Both the position numbers and the translations under genes were made by a program. Below are positions 1-6,848 of a stretch of DNA of 44,503 nucleotides, piece after piece. Origin of the DNA: a virus; the IMG/VR virus record IMGVR_UViG_3300009553_000039, positions 1 to 44,503 of that record. One strand, written 5' to 3'. Position 1 is the first letter of the stretch, and each line of letters opens with the position of its first letter. Under the pieces are notes generated by a model. The model ran no database searches. It was not told the origin of the DNA and saw only the letters and a list, made by a program, of their open reading frames with translations.

Positions 1-545
1 AATTCTGCTACGGTAGGCGCTTTGCCAGTCCCGGCTCTGGCTTTCTCGGCCTTAGCCCCTACTTCCTCTAGCACTTTTACCATCTTCTCATCCGGTAGGC
101 GCAGGATTTCCCGGTGTTGACTGAACGACAGTGACGCCTGCCGTTTGTCCGCTGGTATCCGTCGCGCGCATTCAGCGTAGCCCTTAAGCGTGCTGAGCGC
201 CCGGCCCGTCTGATTCAACGCCACTGAATACTTCGTGCCCCATTTGCCCTCGCCGAAGTTCAGGATGTCGCCCAGCATGAATCCGACATGCTCTTGCAGC
301 GAGTTGGTATGATCCAAGATCGCCAAGTTTTCCTCGATGGTCGTATCTTCCGACAACACGACACCGAGACTGTTTTCCATGATCGTTACGCGATCTCTGA
401 AGATTTCCGCAACTGATCGTGTCAAGGGTTGCAGCACCAAAGGTTCTGCGTCCGCTTTTTCTTGTTCTGCTTTCCTGATTGCATCCGCGCCTGCCGCGAG
501 TGCATCTTTGCCGCTTTTCTTTGTCTTTGCTTTTTTCTTTGCCAT
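1..545 (-). CDS. Phage protein with DUF3102/ParB-accessory-like region, 3' end outside window
   Basis: Open reading frame from an ATG at 545 that runs off the left edge, about 181 codons seen. The first 30 residues are Lys/Ala rich and disordered. The middle has an FGEGKWGTKYS motif and further on a RRIPADKRQASLSFSQH stretch. The pattern 'kWG.kY ... ip...R...LsfS.H..i..L' is familiar from phage and plasmid DNA-binding or partition-like proteins (DUF3102-like, recalled from memory). A role in DNA binding is inference. It is the most downstream gene of the early region in this window and follows the small HTH gene by 25 nt. Confidence 0.7.
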   Translation of the reverse strand, partial: MAKKKAKTKKSGKDALAAGADAIRKAEQEKADAEPLVLQPLTRSVAEIFRDRVTIMENSLGVVLSEDTTIEENLAILDHTNSLQEHVGFMLGDILNFGEGKWGTKYSVALNQTGRALSTLKGYAECARRIPADKRQASLSFSQHREILRLPDEKMVKVLEEVGAKAEKARAGTGKAPTVAE

Positions 546-570
546 ATACTTTCTCTGTTGTGTCTCTTTG

Positions 571-813
571 TTAGGTTGTAGCGACCGCTGCCGACACCCG
601 CTTAGATCGCTTTCTGATGTTCTTATCTCGCCAAGCTTGGAGTTGTAGCAACGGCTCAGCCCTAGGATTAAACTTGCGTAGCCGTACCCAATCGTACACT
701 TGATTGTAGCTGCGGCCCAACTCCCTCGCCAAGTCGCCTAATGTTTTACCGTCGCGCTTTAAGCACGCTTCGATGTCATCAAACAACTTTTTGATCTCAT
801 CCATAACGCCCAT
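571..813 (-). CDS. Small helix-turn-helix DNA-binding protein
   Basis: 80 aa. Residues about 25-50 (TLGDLARELGRSYNQVYDWV) read as a helix-turn-helix of the XRE/AlpA style: a 'LAreLGrsynqVydWv' recognition helix followed by a basic tail (KNIRKRSKR). Probably a transcriptional regulator, and a candidate for binding the shared early operators described below, but no evidence links them directly. The ATG at 813 has an AGAGG Shine-Dalgarno about 10 nt upstream; an alternative ATG lies three codons in. It is separated from the upstream gene by only 6 nt. Confidence 0.7.
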   Translation of the reverse strand: MGVMDEIKKLFDDIEACLKRDGKTLGDLARELGRSYNQVYDWVRLRKFNPRAEPLLQLQAWRDKNIRKRSKRVSAAVATT

Positions 814-819
814 TTTACA

Positions 820-1002
820 TTAACCTCTGTTGTTGTGCAAATTATTAGTTGAACTAAGTTTCTGTTTCCCATACGCCCGTTCCCGTAGCCGTCGCTGCCG
901 CCCCTCGTCGCACTCTGCGCTACCGCATGTTATGTGACCATCCAGCGCAGGCCTGCCGCACTGTGGGCATGTCGGCCAATCGTAAGGATATTCAGTATTC
1001 AT
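820..1002 (-). CDS. Small zinc-finger protein
   Basis: 60 aa. CPQCG at residues 12-16 and C-x(6)-C further on (TCGSAEC) form a likely four-cysteine zinc-binding site; the C-terminus is basic and disordered. Its ATG overlaps the stop of the upstream gene (ATGA), indicating translational coupling. No function recognised. Confidence 0.6.
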   Translation of the reverse strand: MNTEYPYDWPTCPQCGRPALDGHITCGSAECDEGRQRRLRERAYGKQKLSSTNNLHNNRG

Positions 1003-1253
1003 AAATGTTTTGGTATCGATGTCGATACGATTTCCGGCACTGGCTCATTCCATTGCGTATTGGCTTGCGCGCGTAGTTCCCTCAATAACGTCTCGGCCCG
1101 CTCCTGCGCCTGTCTTGCCGATCTACTCTGAATAAATCCGCACTTTGGGCATGTCGCCTTCAGTGCCATCATTTCACCGACTGCCGTTACTGCCTTACTA
1201 ACCAAGCATCGCATGTCGAATACACGTAATCTGAGTTGTTTTTTGGTTATCAT
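999..1253 (-). CDS. Small CxxC protein of unknown function
   Basis: 84 aa, basic N-terminus, CPKCG at about residues 35-39, helical middle. Only one CxxC pair is visible, so zinc binding would need a second pair or a dimer. The last residues (IVSTSIPKHL) are encoded by one exact copy of the 16-bp palindrome at 1013-1028. Starts with ATG overlapping the upstream stop. Confidence 0.6.
   Translation of the reverse strand: MITKKQLRLRVFDMRCLVSKAVTAVGEMMALKATCPKCGFIQSRSARQAQERAETLLRELRAQANTQWNEPVPEIVSTSIPKHL
1013..1028. repeat. 16-bp palindrome copy (GTATCGATGTCGATAC)
   Basis: Exact copy, TG orientation, 14 bp before the end of the 84-aa CxxC gene. Confidence 0.9.
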
Positions 1254-1423
1254 TTTCCAATATTGTTTAACTCACGTAGCCCTAACACTCGCTGCACTTG
1301 TTTCTCAATTGCCATCGCCTCGTTGCTAGTGAACGCCACGTAAGGCTTAATCGCCTCGATTCGCTCCGGCAAATCCGGGCACTCGCACTCAGATAAGTTC
1401 TTCCCGCATACCATGCACGTCAT
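1250..1423 (-). CDS. 57-aa zinc-finger-like peptide
   Basis: Short gene below the usual 60-residue cut-off. It begins with ATG inside the stop of the upstream gene (ATGA at 1420-1423) and ends in an ATGA overlap with the downstream gene, so it fits exactly between two real genes. Cysteines C3, C6, C13 and C15 (CMVCGKNLSECEC) suggest a small metal-binding head followed by a helix. Function unknown. Confidence 0.7.
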   Translation of the reverse strand: MTCMVCGKNLSECECPDLPERIEAIKPYVAFTSNEAMAIEKQVQRVLGLRELNNIGK

Positions 1424-1929
1424 AACGTTCCTTTCATATTACCGCTTAATGCAGTCATTGATAACAATGTAGCGCATGGATCAACCGTATAGTTAAAGCG
1501 CTTATTTCCTACCGCGTTCTCCCAAAAATAATCCGGCATACGATATTCTGGTGTCCAGATCAGTCCGGCTAGTTCTCGTGCCTGTTGTGGTTGATAAGAC
1601 ACTGACAAATCAACGATCTCCCCACTATCCGGCAATCCGCTCCATACATGCATTTCCGGCCAAATACCGTTTGCCAGCATGAAGTATGCGGATTTCTTAC
1701 TGAACATATAGCTGAAATGCGTCGTATTCTCGCCCGTATCATGGCAGAATTGAAATTGCGCTGATCCGGCTTGCAACAGAGCATCCAAGCCGTGTCTCTT
1801 GGCCGCCTCGTTGAATGCAGCCGCCCAATACAAACAAGAGCGTTGCTTTGGCTTATCGCTATACCGTCGCTGATATATGTCGCGCGCCTCAGATACGACC
1901 ACAACCTTTATATCTTTATTCAAACACAT
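1420..1929 (-). CDS. Hypothetical protein with possible Cys-His-Asp catalytic triad
   Basis: 169 aa. A cysteine at the start of a helix (RSCLYWAAAFNEAAKRHG, C32), then MHVWS (His at about 94) and EIVDLSV (Asp at about 108) are arranged as in transglutaminase/papain-like enzymes, where C-H-D form the active site. The spacing is compatible but the family is not recognised by name, so an enzymatic role is inference. Starts at ATG 1929, overlapping the upstream gene by 14 nt. One GCGACGG 7-mer lies in it (plus-strand 1864). Confidence 0.65.
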   Translation of the reverse strand: MCLNKDIKVVVVSEARDIYQRRYSDKPKQRSCLYWAAAFNEAAKRHGLDALLQAGSAQFQFCHDTGENTTHFSYMFSKKSAYFMLANGIWPEMHVWSGLPDSGEIVDLSVSYQPQQARELAGLIWTPEYRMPDYFWENAVGNKRFNYTVDPCATLLSMTALSGNMKGTL

Positions 1930-2167
1930 ATTTCCTATCCAGACATTTTGCGCCCGCCCTCGATACGCCTATCCCTGTTATCGTCGCTCCGGCCTTCAGT
2001 GCCTTAATGTATTCAATAAAATCGTGTGCATCGTTTCCTATTACAGTGAATCGCAACGATACGTCAAAAAGCGCTTCGTAACTAACAGACCCGTCGCTTT
2101 CTTCGCGCCTAGTTGAGAATACAGGCCCGCATTCCTTGGCAGACCAGTCTTGTAGCAATGCTTTCAT
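1916..2167 (-). CDS. Hypothetical protein
   Basis: 83 aa when started at the ATG at 2167, which overlaps the upstream stop (ATGA). Begins MKALLQDWSAKECGP. Mixed alpha/beta composition, no motif recognised. In-frame start codons further upstream lie inside the neighbouring gene and are less likely. Confidence 0.6.
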   Translation of the reverse strand: MKALLQDWSAKECGPVFSTRREESDGSVSYEALFDVSLRFTVIGNDAHDFIEYIKALKAGATITGIGVSRAGAKCLDRKYVFE

Positions 2168-2457
2168 TCGTTTATGATTTCCTCGTCGCTCAGCTTGTCC
2201 GTCTCTACGAATATCCACACATTAGGCCGATAGGGATAACCGTGTAGGTCTAACTTTCCACGTAGATTTCTGTGCAGCACTCCGATCCTGCGATATTTCA
2301 GCTTGCGCCGTCGCGCTTCGTTCACTATCACCTCGCGTTCAGCCGTATCATACAAACCATTCGGATTAACGAATGGCTTGTTGTCTAAGTGACCGCCAAT
2401 CACGGGTTTTAGTATTTCGCCCGTGCTCAATATGATCTGTTCAGGAAGATTGCTCAT
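2164..2457 (-). CDS. Hypothetical protein
   Basis: 97 aa from the ATG at 2457, overlapping the upstream stop. Contains a basic stretch (ARRRKLKYRRIGVLHRNLRGK) and an aromatic C-terminal half. Not recognised. Coupled by ATGA overlaps on both sides. Confidence 0.6.
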   Translation of the reverse strand: MSNLPEQIILSTGEILKPVIGGHLDNKPFVNPNGLYDTAEREVIVNEARRRKLKYRRIGVLHRNLRGKLDLHGYPYRPNVWIFVETDKLSDEEIINE

Positions 2458-2666
2458 AATTTCACCCTCTTGCCGTACGAGACACCGAGAAGGAAAATGT
2501 AACAAGCTAACCTAGCCACTGTTGGACATATACCGCTATTCGGAAATACGTCCCGCCGTCCGTCGCCATCTTTAACTACCCGATACCCGCTGCACTCGTG
2601 CTGAATGATTAACCCATGTTCAGCAGCGAGCGCGTTTAACTCTCTTGTAGATATTCTCGGATTCAT
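2454..2666 (-). CDS. Hypothetical protein with C-terminal hydrophobic segment
   Basis: 70 aa. N-terminal half is hydrophilic (STRELNALAAEHGL); the C-terminal end has a moderately hydrophobic stretch (LACYIFLLGVSYG) that could be buried or membrane-associated. Starts 3 nt after the stop of the 298-aa gene. Function unknown. Confidence 0.6.
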   Translation of the reverse strand: MNPRISTRELNALAAEHGLIIQHECSGYRVVKDGDGRRDVFPNSGICPTVARLACYIFLLGVSYGKRVKL

Positions 2667-2668
2667 CC

Positions 2669-3565
2669 CTAGTCATCAAAACTGAATTGCCTAGCTGGTT
2701 TATCCACGATCATCTTATCCAATTCCTTCTGGATTGTCTCAAAACCCTTCTGGACACTCTCGCGAATGCCGTCGCTCTCGCGCAGAAATTCCGGTGTAAC
2801 CCCGGCGATTGCCTGCCGCGCCTGATCCACAAGCTTTTTCAACTCCGCGTCATCGGCGATGTTTCGCGCGTTAAACGTGTTGAGAAAATCTGACACATTG
2901 CCAACCAGTGAATCGTAAATCTTTTTTTTCTTGCCGTCTTTGGATGGTGTTAACTGTGTCACCATACGTTTGACCAGCGCCGCCATTTGAACCCGGAGCA
3001 CCGTCTTGATTTCTTCCGCCGCGTCATCCATCATCTTAGCGAGTTTTCCTTTCTCGCTTTCAAACAGCCCGGCCCGGAGATTCTTTAACGCGTCTGGTGT
3101 TGCGAACGTGACATAGCGCCACGTCAGCCCAAATCGTTCGCAGGCTTGATCTGCCGTGAGGTAGTCATTGATATTCGCCAGACCGTTCAAACGCGTTACA
3201 GCCTCAGCTACGCGCTCTGTGTATGCCTTCCGAAACTTCTCGACTAACGCCCTGCGTTCCGTCGCGCGTTCCTTCATGTAATCATCAACCTCAACGACCA
3301 GTGTATTCGGCACGCGAAATACACCCTCTTTGAATAAGCTTGGAAGCGCTCGCGTTGCCAGCCATGCACGGGTTTTGCCGTCATGCGTCTTGATCGCGTC
3401 ATACTCCCTCGCGTCCAAGAGGTTCTTGTTAACGTGCAGCATCGACTTGTCCGCATCGACATCGATCTGCGATGTACTGACTTTCCGCGTATTACCTAGC
3501 CGATGGAAACCGACTACCAGCAATACGCTTTTGTCATCCAATGTTTTCTTGTTCTGTTCACTCAT
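2669..3565 (-). CDS. DUF3150-like helical phage protein
   Basis: 298 aa, largely helical, with many charged residues. N-terminal part has a beta-rich stretch (SVLLVVGFHRLG) and a middle YLTADQACERFGLTWRYVTFATP. The layout resembles DUF3150-type phage proteins that often sit near AAA+ ATPase genes, recalled from memory and not certain. The ATG at 3565 lies only 5 nt after the -10 box of an early promoter, so the mRNA is probably leaderless. Codons around residues 33-38 contain a degenerate copy (13 of 16) of the window-wide palindrome (3453-3468). Confidence 0.65.
   Translation of the reverse strand: MSEQNKKTLDDKSVLLVVGFHRLGNTRKVSTSQIDVDADKSMLHVNKNLLDAREYDAIKTHDGKTRAWLATRALPSLFKEGVFRVPNTLVVEVDDYMKERATERRALVEKFRKAYTERVAEAVTRLNGLANINDYLTADQACERFGLTWRYVTFATPDALKNLRAGLFESEKGKLAKMMDDAAEEIKTVLRVQMAALVKRMVTQLTPSKDGKKKKIYDSLVGNVSDFLNTFNARNIADDAELKKLVDQARQAIAGVTPEFLRESDGIRESVQKGFETIQKELDKMIVDKPARQFSFDD
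3453..3468. repeat. Degenerate copy of the 16-bp palindrome
   Basis: GCATCGACATCGATCT matches 13 of 16 positions of GTATCGACATCGATAC; the inner ATCGACATCGAT core is intact and the outer bases have changed. It lies inside a coding sequence. It may be a decayed or weak site. Confidence 0.5.
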
Positions 3566-3570
3566 ATACT

Positions 3571-3598
3571 ATATTAGCACATCTACCAATACATTCAA
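3571..3598 (-). promoter_or_regulatory. Early promoter with operator, leaderless start
   Basis: Reading the minus strand: TTGAAT (-35), 16 bp, TAATAT (-10), then 5 nt and the ATG at 3565. The spacer holds the shared operator TTGGTAGATGTGCTAA. A start codon this close to the -10 box predicts transcription starting at or next to the A of ATG. One of seven promoters with the same build. Confidence 0.7.
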
Positions 3599-3853
3599 TC
3601 ACACGATTACGTGTTTCCTGAGAAATTTTACCTCAGCATCCAGCGCCGTCCGTCGCGTCGTAAAGCCCCGCAGTGTAGGCCCGCTGACTGGCGATAGATC
3701 GGCATACCAGCCGCCGTGCTCTGGCTCAACGTGCGAAGCCCTGCGCGTTTCTACGTCCGCTTGTGAGAATAGCGCTGTCAATGCGTCATCGTAAATCGCT
3801 TTGATCCGCCCGGCCTTAATAACTAGCTTTAGCGTTTTGCTTGGCTTGCTCAT
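3599..3853 (-). CDS. Conserved small phage protein (RASHVEP / ADLSPVxGP family)
   Basis: 84 aa with signature pieces RASHVEP (about residues 38-44) and WYADLSPVSGP, followed by TRRTALDAE. I recognise this as a small hypothetical family repeatedly seen in environmental phages near DUF1257/DUF2997 genes; no function is known to me. It overlaps the upstream DUF2997-like gene by 38 nt and ends just upstream of the next promoter. Confidence 0.7.
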   Translation of the reverse strand: MSKPSKTLKLVIKAGRIKAIYDDALTALFSQADVETRRASHVEPEHGGWYADLSPVSGPTLRGFTTRRTALDAEVKFLRKHVIV

Positions 3854-3998
3854 ACATTTCTGTGGTTGGCTGCGTTTCCTTCACTTCACCCAGCGCCGCT
3901 TCCAAATCTTTTGTCAGCGCCTTGCATGCCGGGCCTTTGCAACCCCTGACTTTTACCGTTGGCGATCCGCCCTCGATGATGATTTCTACTTGCTGCAT
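3816..3998 (-). CDS. DUF2997-like small protein
   Basis: 60 aa. The pattern 'eiiIe.G...vkV.G.kGpaCkalTkdLEaaLGev' (residues 4-40) matches my recollection of DUF2997, a small family found beside the Ycf35/DUF1257 gene in cyanobacteria and phages. It lies directly downstream of the DUF1257-like gene with a 13-nt overlap, which supports the assignment. Biochemical function unknown. Confidence 0.7.
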   Translation of the reverse strand: MQQVEIIIEGGSPTVKVRGCKGPACKALTKDLEAALGEVKETQPTTEMYEQAKQNAKASY

Positions 3999-4459
3999 AA
4001 AACTTGAACCTTTCGTTCCTGTTGCACTGTCTTAACCCTGAAACCCTTTCGCGCCATCTGCTTGCGTGCGACTTCAGCCGCGTACCAGTCTTTAAGTTTG
4101 TCAGCGTTGGGTTTCTGCGCCTTGCCCGGATACTGCACCGTCGCGCACAAACCATGACCACCAGCCCAATTATCCCATACCAGCCTGTAACCGGGTTTAC
4201 CGTCAGTCCGTGCTACCAGCCCGATTTCGTAAGCCCGCGCGTTGCCCTTTACCCTGATCGCATGTTCGCACTTGCCGTAGTCTTTGGTGTCAACGCCCTG
4301 CCGATACGCTGCATCCCGCCCTTTGTAATCGCCAACCCATTGCCCGTACCACTTGAAAGTTTTTTGCCCGCGCACCAATTCAAGCCCTAGTCGTTCACAG
4401 GCTTTTTCTAGTGAATCAAGATCAGTGATAAACAGATCAATTAACGTTACGTGTGACAT
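3986..4459 (-). CDS. Ycf35-like (DUF1257) protein
   Basis: 157 aa. N-terminus 'LIDLFITDLDSLEKACERLGLEL', middle 'YEIGLVARTDGKPGYRLVWDNW' and C-terminal 'RKGFRVKTVQQERKVQV' follow the layout of DUF1257/Ycf35: a domain starting with a lone helix that pairs L/A/G, an 'iGlv...dG.Y.lV.D.w' core and a terminal 'GF.v...' strand. Function of the family is not established. The ATG at 4459 is 7 nt after an early -10 box (leaderless). The gene starts the DUF1257-DUF2997 pair, with the AAA+ gene two genes upstream. Confidence 0.75.
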   Translation of the reverse strand: MSHVTLIDLFITDLDSLEKACERLGLELVRGQKTFKWYGQWVGDYKGRDAAYRQGVDTKDYGKCEHAIRVKGNARAYEIGLVARTDGKPGYRLVWDNWAGGHGLCATVQYPGKAQKPNADKLKDWYAAEVARKQMARKGFRVKTVQQERKVQVLCSK

Positions 4460-4466
4460 ATATTGT

Positions 4467-4494
4467 ATATTAGCACATCTACTGAGCTAATCAA
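4467..4494 (-). promoter_or_regulatory. Early promoter with operator, leaderless start
   Basis: Minus strand: TTGATT, 16 bp, TAATAT, 7 nt, ATG (4459). The spacer carries TCAGTAGATGTGCTAA, and a second TTAGC half-site lies next to the -35 box. Same architecture as the promoter at 3571-3598. Confidence 0.7.
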
Positions 4495-4753
4495 TCTCCC
4501 ATGTTTCGTTAAATTCATCCGGTGTGCCAGTCCAGACAAACATCGTTTCTCCATCCCAGCCGTGCCCGCGCACCTTAATCTCCGGCGATCCTTCGATAAG
4601 GAAACGGCCCGCAAACCATCGTATATCGTCCGGGCTGACAATCTTGCCGAATTGGTATTTCGCATTCCTGTCCCGCGACTTGACACAGATCGCGTTAAAC
4701 GCTGTGTCCATGCATGCCGCTGAAAATTCCTGCATGTTCTCTGTTACTTTCAT
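4487..4753 (-). CDS. Hypothetical protein with F-x-W-x-GT-x-x-EF tail
   Basis: 88 aa from the ATG at 4753 (ATGA overlap with the upstream stop). Middle RDRNAKYQFGKIVSPDDIRW; the C-terminus MFVWTGTPDEFNETWE resembles the end of the 100-aa gene at 34681-34983 (EFSWHGTEKEFKEQFE). The two may share a small fold. Ends just at the -35 box of the promoter at 4467-4494. Function unknown. Confidence 0.6.
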   Translation of the reverse strand: MKVTENMQEFSAACMDTAFNAICVKSRDRNAKYQFGKIVSPDDIRWFAGRFLIEGSPEIKVRGHGWDGETMFVWTGTPDEFNETWEID

Positions 4754-4878
4754 ATTTTTTCCATCCTCACGATCTGTCCGCAGTGATTGCAAATCCAGAG
4801 CATGTATCCTGCGAAGCTACCCTTGCCCTTCACGCGTCTAACCTTGTCGCTGGCGCAATACCTTCCCTTACACTTCAT
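4750..4878 (-). CDS. 42-aa zinc-ribbon peptide
   Basis: Small gene between two ATG/stop overlaps: ATG at 4878 overlaps the AAA+ stop (TAATG), its TGA overlaps the next ATG. It has C3, C8 and then CNHC near the end, a typical short zinc ribbon, with basic residues between. Function unknown; expression is coupled to the ATPase. Confidence 0.65.
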   Translation of the reverse strand: MKCKGRYCASDKVRRVKGKGSFAGYMLWICNHCGQIVRMEKI

Positions 4879-6401
4879 TAGTCGAACCTCATTTCCCGTT
4901 TTGGTACCACTACCGTTTGTTTGTTTTTCCGATAAAGCCCCTCGTAGTTAGCGCTGATAAAAGCGTTGTCCGCCACGTTTCGCAATGCCTCGATTGCCAT
5001 TGGATCAGTCTTGCAGATCGGTGTCGCATACTTCGCTGATTCCACTATTGAGCACTTGAACATTGCTGCCCGCTTGCAGCAGTTAAAGATGTCAGCGCCA
5101 GTCCAGCCCGCGCCGTCGATGTCGTTAGGATTACCTTTCAACCCAAATTTCTTCAGATAGAATTTCCAGATCGCGGCCCGTTCTTCCTGCGTAGGAAGAT
5201 CAAAGAAAAATGTTCCGAGTGTAAACCGTCGCTTCAGTTCCGGCGGCATGCTGTCACCCATGATCTTATTGCACGTTGCGATGTAAAGCGCTCGGCCCTG
5301 ACTGACTGAATCAATCACTTTCATTGCCGCCCTGATGGCTTGCTCTGAATCTCCGACATGACGCCCCTTCATAGCTCCCAAGTCCAGCGAGATAGTTACC
5401 ACGCCTGCCGTGTTCCCCGTCGCTTTGGCGACCATGCTTTTCGCGCTGCCGGGATGTCCAACAAACAGGATGCCTTCAGCTTTTTTATCCTGCATTTCCT
5501 TCAGCAGCACGGCAAGTTGATCTTGCGTTGTGCCTGACGAATCGCCAGAAGCGCCGCCAAGCGCTTTCTCTATTTCATCAATAAATACAACACCGCGCGG
5601 CTGCATACCGCCGATAACCTTACCCACAAAGTTCTTGATGTTTGAGCAACCCTGAACGTCATCTAGTGTTTCACCGTCGCGCCAGACCGTCAACCCTTGC
5701 GTTTCCTCGATTGCCTGCCGCTTGCGATCCCAAAGAGTGACCGGGTTAAGCACGACACCTTTACCGTTCTTTTCAAAGCTTACCGCTACAGTCTGTTCCG
5801 CCGAGAAGGCGGACAACCCAGAGAGCGCATCTACGGCGCGATCAATGCCCTCGCTTGTCACACCATCAAATTTTACGCCTGATTCCTTAGCGCCAACTTG
5901 GGCATGCGAAATTTGCGCCTCAACAATGTCGCGCAACTGCGCTGCATCCGGCAACTGTTCGTCAATTGCCAGAATGTCGTTTGAAAGCTCTATCGGCGTC
6001 CGCATCTGAGGCGCGAGCAAAACCAACATCCTGTGTTCGCTCTTGTTTGTGTCGCGTAAATTCCAGATGCCTTGTAGCACCGTTGAATCGTCAACGAATC
6101 GTTGAGCGTTATGCATGAACAACACGGAATGCTTCGGAAGCTTTTGCGCTGCGTCCAGCATGTCAGGCGGATTACCGATACCGATACCCTGCCCGCCTTT
6201 GCCCATTGCCTGATCGTTTACTGGCATGACACCGCGAACGATGTCCCACGAGAAGATAGGATAATCCGCCTTCTCGCTGTTCTTAACCGAGCTAATCGTT
6301 GCTGCTGCGTCCGGTGTTTTCCAGACAACCAGAGGAACGCTTACCCGTCGCGCTGCGTTATACTGCTTTAATGTTTCACTCATAATTTCTCTCTCACTCA
6401 C
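4878..6401 (-). CDS. Ycf46-like AAA+ ATPase with Walker B placed before Walker A
   Basis: 507 aa. Residues about 60-230 resemble the N-terminal non-catalytic part of Ycf46 (HSVLFMHN..., 'lap.mrtPieL..dila.deqLP'). The C-terminal ATPase has, in order: Walker B FIDEIEK (about 273-279), Walker A GHPGSAKS (about 315-322), a 'vGdSEqaiRaamk' helix, sensor-1 ATCN (about 373), RRF arginine finger (about 392), FFFDLP and a GWTGADI sensor-2 region. In ordinary AAA+ proteins Walker A precedes Walker B, so this core is rearranged. All catalytic motifs are intact. Start: GTG at 6401 is 5 nt after the -10 box (leaderless); ATG at 6383 is an alternative behind a weak purine run. Probable role: ATP-driven remodelling together with the DUF1257/DUF2997 neighbours; substrate unknown. 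Confidence 0.85.
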   Translation of the reverse strand: MSEREIMSETLKQYNAARRVSVPLVVWKTPDAAATISSVKNSEKADYPIFSWDIVRGVMPVNDQAMGKGGQGIGIGNPPDMLDAAQKLPKHSVLFMHNAQRFVDDSTVLQGIWNLRDTNKSEHRMLVLLAPQMRTPIELSNDILAIDEQLPDAAQLRDIVEAQISHAQVGAKESGVKFDGVTSEGIDRAVDALSGLSAFSAEQTVAVSFEKNGKGVVLNPVTLWDRKRQAIEETQGLTVWRDGETLDDVQGCSNIKNFVGKVIGGMQPRGVVFIDEIEKALGGASGDSSGTTQDQLAVLLKEMQDKKAEGILFVGHPGSAKSMVAKATGNTAGVVTISLDLGAMKGRHVGDSEQAIRAAMKVIDSVSQGRALYIATCNKIMGDSMPPELKRRFTLGTFFFDLPTQEERAAIWKFYLKKFGLKGNPNDIDGAGWTGADIFNCCKRAAMFKCSIVESAKYATPICKTDPMAIEALRNVADNAFISANYEGLYRKNKQTVVVPKREMRFD

Positions 6402-6406
6402 GTTTT

Positions 6407-6434
6407 ACCTTAGCACATCCACTAAGCCTTGCAA
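6407..6434 (-). promoter_or_regulatory. Early promoter with operator for the AAA+ gene
   Basis: Minus strand: TTGCAA, 16 bp, TAAGGT, 5 nt, GTG (6401). Spacer operator TTAGTGGATGTGCTAA. The promoter starts inside the 3' end of the upstream gene, whose stop lies at 6422. Confidence 0.75.
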
Positions 6435-6703
6435 CTGTCGATTGTCCCCTGAAGTCCAGCCGCCAGTCGTGCGTCTCTCGCCGCCTGATCGCCGCATTCC
6501 AGACCCTCGATAAATCCATCCAGCCATAGCGCGATTTCCGACTTGCTGCCGCGAGGCGATAAATACCGCCCAAATCGATGACTATTATCTTCAAGCGTAG
6601 CAACCCTCGGCCTGCCACTTGTCCAATCCAATCCCAATTCAACGTTGAATCGTTTTTCAATTACGACCAACTTTTGTTCCAGTTCCGCTTTGTTTGTTTT
6701 CAT
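6422..6703 (-). CDS. Hypothetical protein
   Basis: 93 aa from the ATG at 6703 (MKTNKAELEQK). Basic helical N-terminus, then 'GRPRVATLEDNSHRFGRYLSPRGSKSEIALWLDGFIEGLE', which looks like a compact alpha/beta protein. No known family. It overlaps the upstream gene by 47 nt in another frame. An exact 16-bp palindrome copy (6709-6724) sits 5 bp before its start codon, where it could affect initiation. Confidence 0.6.
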   Translation of the reverse strand: MKTNKAELEQKLVVIEKRFNVELGLDWTSGRPRVATLEDNSHRFGRYLSPRGSKSEIALWLDGFIEGLECGDQAARDARLAAGLQGTIDSCKA

Positions 6704-6848
6704 ATTCCGTATCGACATCGATACCAAGTCCGATGTTTGTCAGCTTGATTATCGCGTCCATGTGTTCATTCACCGTGAAGTGACTTTTGCCGCTCTTAAC
6801 TCTGCCTGCGTGCTTGGCGATTGCTTTCAAACTGTTAACTGCGTTCAT
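6657..6848 (-). CDS. Hypothetical protein containing palindrome-encoded GIDVDT
   Basis: 63 aa. N-terminal helix with Lys/Arg, middle 'HFTVNEHMDAIIKLTNIGLGIDVDTEYENK'. The GIDVDT segment is encoded by the palindrome copy at 6709-6724. ATG overlaps the upstream stop (ATGA). Function unknown; the 47-nt overlap with the next gene means one of the two ends may be shorter than stated. Confidence 0.55.
   Translation of the reverse strand: MNAVNSLKAIAKHAGRVKSGKSHFTVNEHMDAIIKLTNIGLGIDVDTEYENKQSGTGTKVGRN
6709..6724. repeat. 16-bp palindrome copy (GTATCGACATCGATAC)
   Basis: Exact copy, CA-centre orientation, inside the 63-aa gene and 5 bp upstream of the ATG at 6703. Confidence 0.9.
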
